NCBI GenBank assembly: GCA_022787565.1
Contig: JALFVN010000021.1
Location: 1-45,700 of the forward strand
Length of the DNA stretch: 45,700 nt
From: Clostridiales bacterium
Lineage (GTDB): Bacteria; Bacillota; Clostridia; Oscillospirales; Oscillospiraceae
Reading direction: 5' to 3'
Each line of letters begins with the position of its first letter. Positions within the stretch are counted from its first letter, which is position 1. A program made the position numbers and the translations under genes. This document shows positions 44,516-45,700 of this stretch, in pieces. Below the pieces are notes generated by a model. The model was not told the DNA's origin and did not search any database. It saw only the letters and a list, made by a program, of their open reading frames with translations.

Positions 44516-45410
44516 TCTTGCTGCTTCTGTTCTTGCAAAACTGAAAAATAGGGCAAAGGCCTCCGGCATCAGCTATCAGCAGTGTCTGCAGCTCTTCTTT
44601 CAGGAAGAGTTTCTGCGCAGGCTGGCAGCTTCAAAATATGCTGAGAATTTTGTGCTGAAGGGCGGCCTTTTCATTTATACCCTGACCAACTTTGAGAGCC
44701 GTGCCACCGTTGATGTGGACTTCCTGATGCGCGGTCTGAACAACGATCTGGCTCGCATGGATGAGATTATTGCCGAAATTTTGGCTGTCCCCACCGGAAA
44801 CGACTTTGTGACATTCAAAACTTCCAAGGCCGAGCCGATCGCCCTACAGCGCAAATACCATGGCGTCAGTATGCAGATCACCGGATACATAAAGAACGTA
44901 CGAGTGCCCTTTAATGTGGACATCGGCGTTGGTGACGTCATCATTCCTCACCCGGAGCGGCGCAGCATACAGACACAGCTGGACGGTTATGAAAAACCGG
45001 AGATATTGACTTATTCCCTGGAGAGCACGATTGCCGAAAAGTTCGATGCTATTCTGCAGCGCTTTGAACTTACCGGTCGCATGAAGGACTTCTACGATAT
45101 TTACTACCTGTCCCGCACTTTTGATTTCGATGGACTGAAGTTGCAGACAGCAATTCAGGAAACACTTCAGAACCGCGGCACCGCTTATGAAAAAGAAAGC
45201 TTCAACCGCGTTATTGCACTGGCTGATGATGAGGATATGCAGACCAAGTGGCGCTTCTTCCTGAAGACACTGGGCAATCCGGAGATTTCGTTTCAGGATA
45301 TTATGATGGGTATTCAGTGCTTCCTGGCTCCCGTCTGGGAAGCAATATTGAAACAAGATGAGCTTTTGGCAGTATGGCGCTCTGATCATGCAGAATGGAG
45401 TATCCCGTAA
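44508..45410 (+). CDS. abiEii: AbiEii/AbiGii-type nucleotidyltransferase toxin
   Basis: 300 residues. AbiEii motifs are visible: KGGLFIYTLTNFESRATVDV then DFLMRG (GG and DxD-type metal site, about 48-73), the central ESTIAEKFDAILQRFEL with the conserved lysine, and RMKDFYDIYYLSRTF (KDxxD motif). AbiEii toxins transfer nucleotides (GTP in AbiE) and stop growth or phage propagation. GAGGAG upstream; start overlaps the nuclease stop. Confidence 0.93.
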   Translation: MSDLAASVLAKLKNRAKASGISYQQCLQLFFQEEFLRRLAASKYAENFVLKGGLFIYTLTNFESRATVDVDFLMRGLNNDLARMDEIIAEILAVPTGNDFVTFKTSKAEPIALQRKYHGVSMQITGYIKNVRVPFNVDIGVGDVIIPHPERRSIQTQLDGYEKPEILTYSLESTIAEKFDAILQRFELTGRMKDFYDIYYLSRTFDFDGLKLQTAIQETLQNRGTAYEKESFNRVIALADDEDMQTKWRFFLKTLGNPEISFQDIMMGIQCFLAPVWEAILKQDELLAVWRSDHAEWSIP

Positions 45411-45700
45411 TTCATACACTGCATTTTGAATTTACGTCTGCAATAAATGGAAAGAATTTTGGCGCAGTACAGCAACGCACAAAAAGCTCATAAATTAATC
45501 TTTGCCTAAAATCACGGTGAAAAACATTTCTCCCGGGAAATGCGTTTCACCGTGAAACGTATTTTTTATTGATTTGATAGACGGAAATCTTCTTATAAGC
45601 CCGCGCAAGTGTTTATAAAACCTCGCGAAAATGGCTTAAAATCAAGGTTTTCTGCATATCGTCATTTATCTTGCCATATCTCCGTATAAGATGATTTTGT
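45411..45700. other. Right flank of the AbiE module to window end
   Basis: 290 bases, AT-rich, with the composite palindrome at 45508-45564 and no gene that I can support. Confidence 0.6.
45508..45564. repeat. Composite palindrome repeat, right flank of AbiE module
   Basis: Half-site AAATCACGGTGAAAA (45508-45522), spacer containing TCCCGGGA, then AAATGCGTTTCAC-C-GTGAAACGTATTT (45538-45564). Same orientation and order as the left flank copy. Confidence 0.92.

Overview
The window looks like a chromosomal stretch of a fairly GC-rich clostridial Firmicute, most likely Oscillospiraceae-like (Clostridium cluster IV). Evidence: a CIRCE-controlled groES-groEL operon, an infC-rpmI-rplT operon with an attenuator-type leader, an EcfA1-EcfA2-EcfT-TruA cluster, PadR/DUF1700/DUF4097 and ECF sigma/anti-sigma pairs, a Spo0A-type DNA-binding domain, and several dispersed palindromic repeat families. 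Identification is from reading motifs; no database search was run.

Layout. 1-1.4 kb: the end of tuf and a D-cysteine desulfhydrase-like gene. 1.4-4.9 kb: a four-gene minus-strand envelope/lipid operon (CrtO-like protein, MGDG-type glycosyltransferase, PAP2 protein, AI-2E-type transporter). 5.3-7.4 kb: groESL with CIRCE. 7.4-9.4 kb: an ECF sigma/anti-sigma pair and a DUF559 nuclease-like gene bracketed by inverted repeats. 9.4-13.4 kb: two peptidases and a lipoprotein whose solute-binding domain appears circularly permuted. 13.5-18.8 kb: small genes and a minus-strand operon cvpA - ClpE-like AAA+ - macro domain - rhomboid - DUF523. 18.9-22.2 kb: truA and the energizing module of an ECF vitamin transporter. 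22.2-24.7 kb: an rRNA-methyltransferase-like gene and a dense patch of repeats. 24.7-26.7 kb: an autoregulated PadR-DUF1700-DUF4097 operon. 26.9-30.2 kb: an SSB-like protein, deoC, a CmpB-type membrane protein and infC-rpmI-rplT. 30.2-33.4 kb: a RAYT-type transposase, a DUF3810 protein, tRNA-Gln, a DUF975 protein and tRNA-Leu.

Right of tRNA-Leu the sequence becomes accessory. A tyrosine integrase reads toward the tRNA 3' end, followed by an excisionase-like protein and a stand-alone Spo0A C-terminal-domain protein. Next come two paralogous lipoproteins (predicted propeller-like N half plus solute-binding C half), divergent from an ECF sigma factor and its predicted anti-sigma. The last module is AT-richer: an AbiEi-type antitoxin, a GIY-YIG/DUF4357 nuclease and an AbiEii-type nucleotidyltransferase toxin in one transcription unit. 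It is bracketed by near-identical palindromes built on TTTCAC-N-GTGAAA, which also occur twice near the integrase.

Best candidates for something undescribed are the AbiE system with an embedded nuclease, the permuted solute-binding lipoprotein, the sigma-linked twin lipoproteins, and the repeat families, including one with copies inside a RAYT transposase gene and one bracketing a DUF559 gene.
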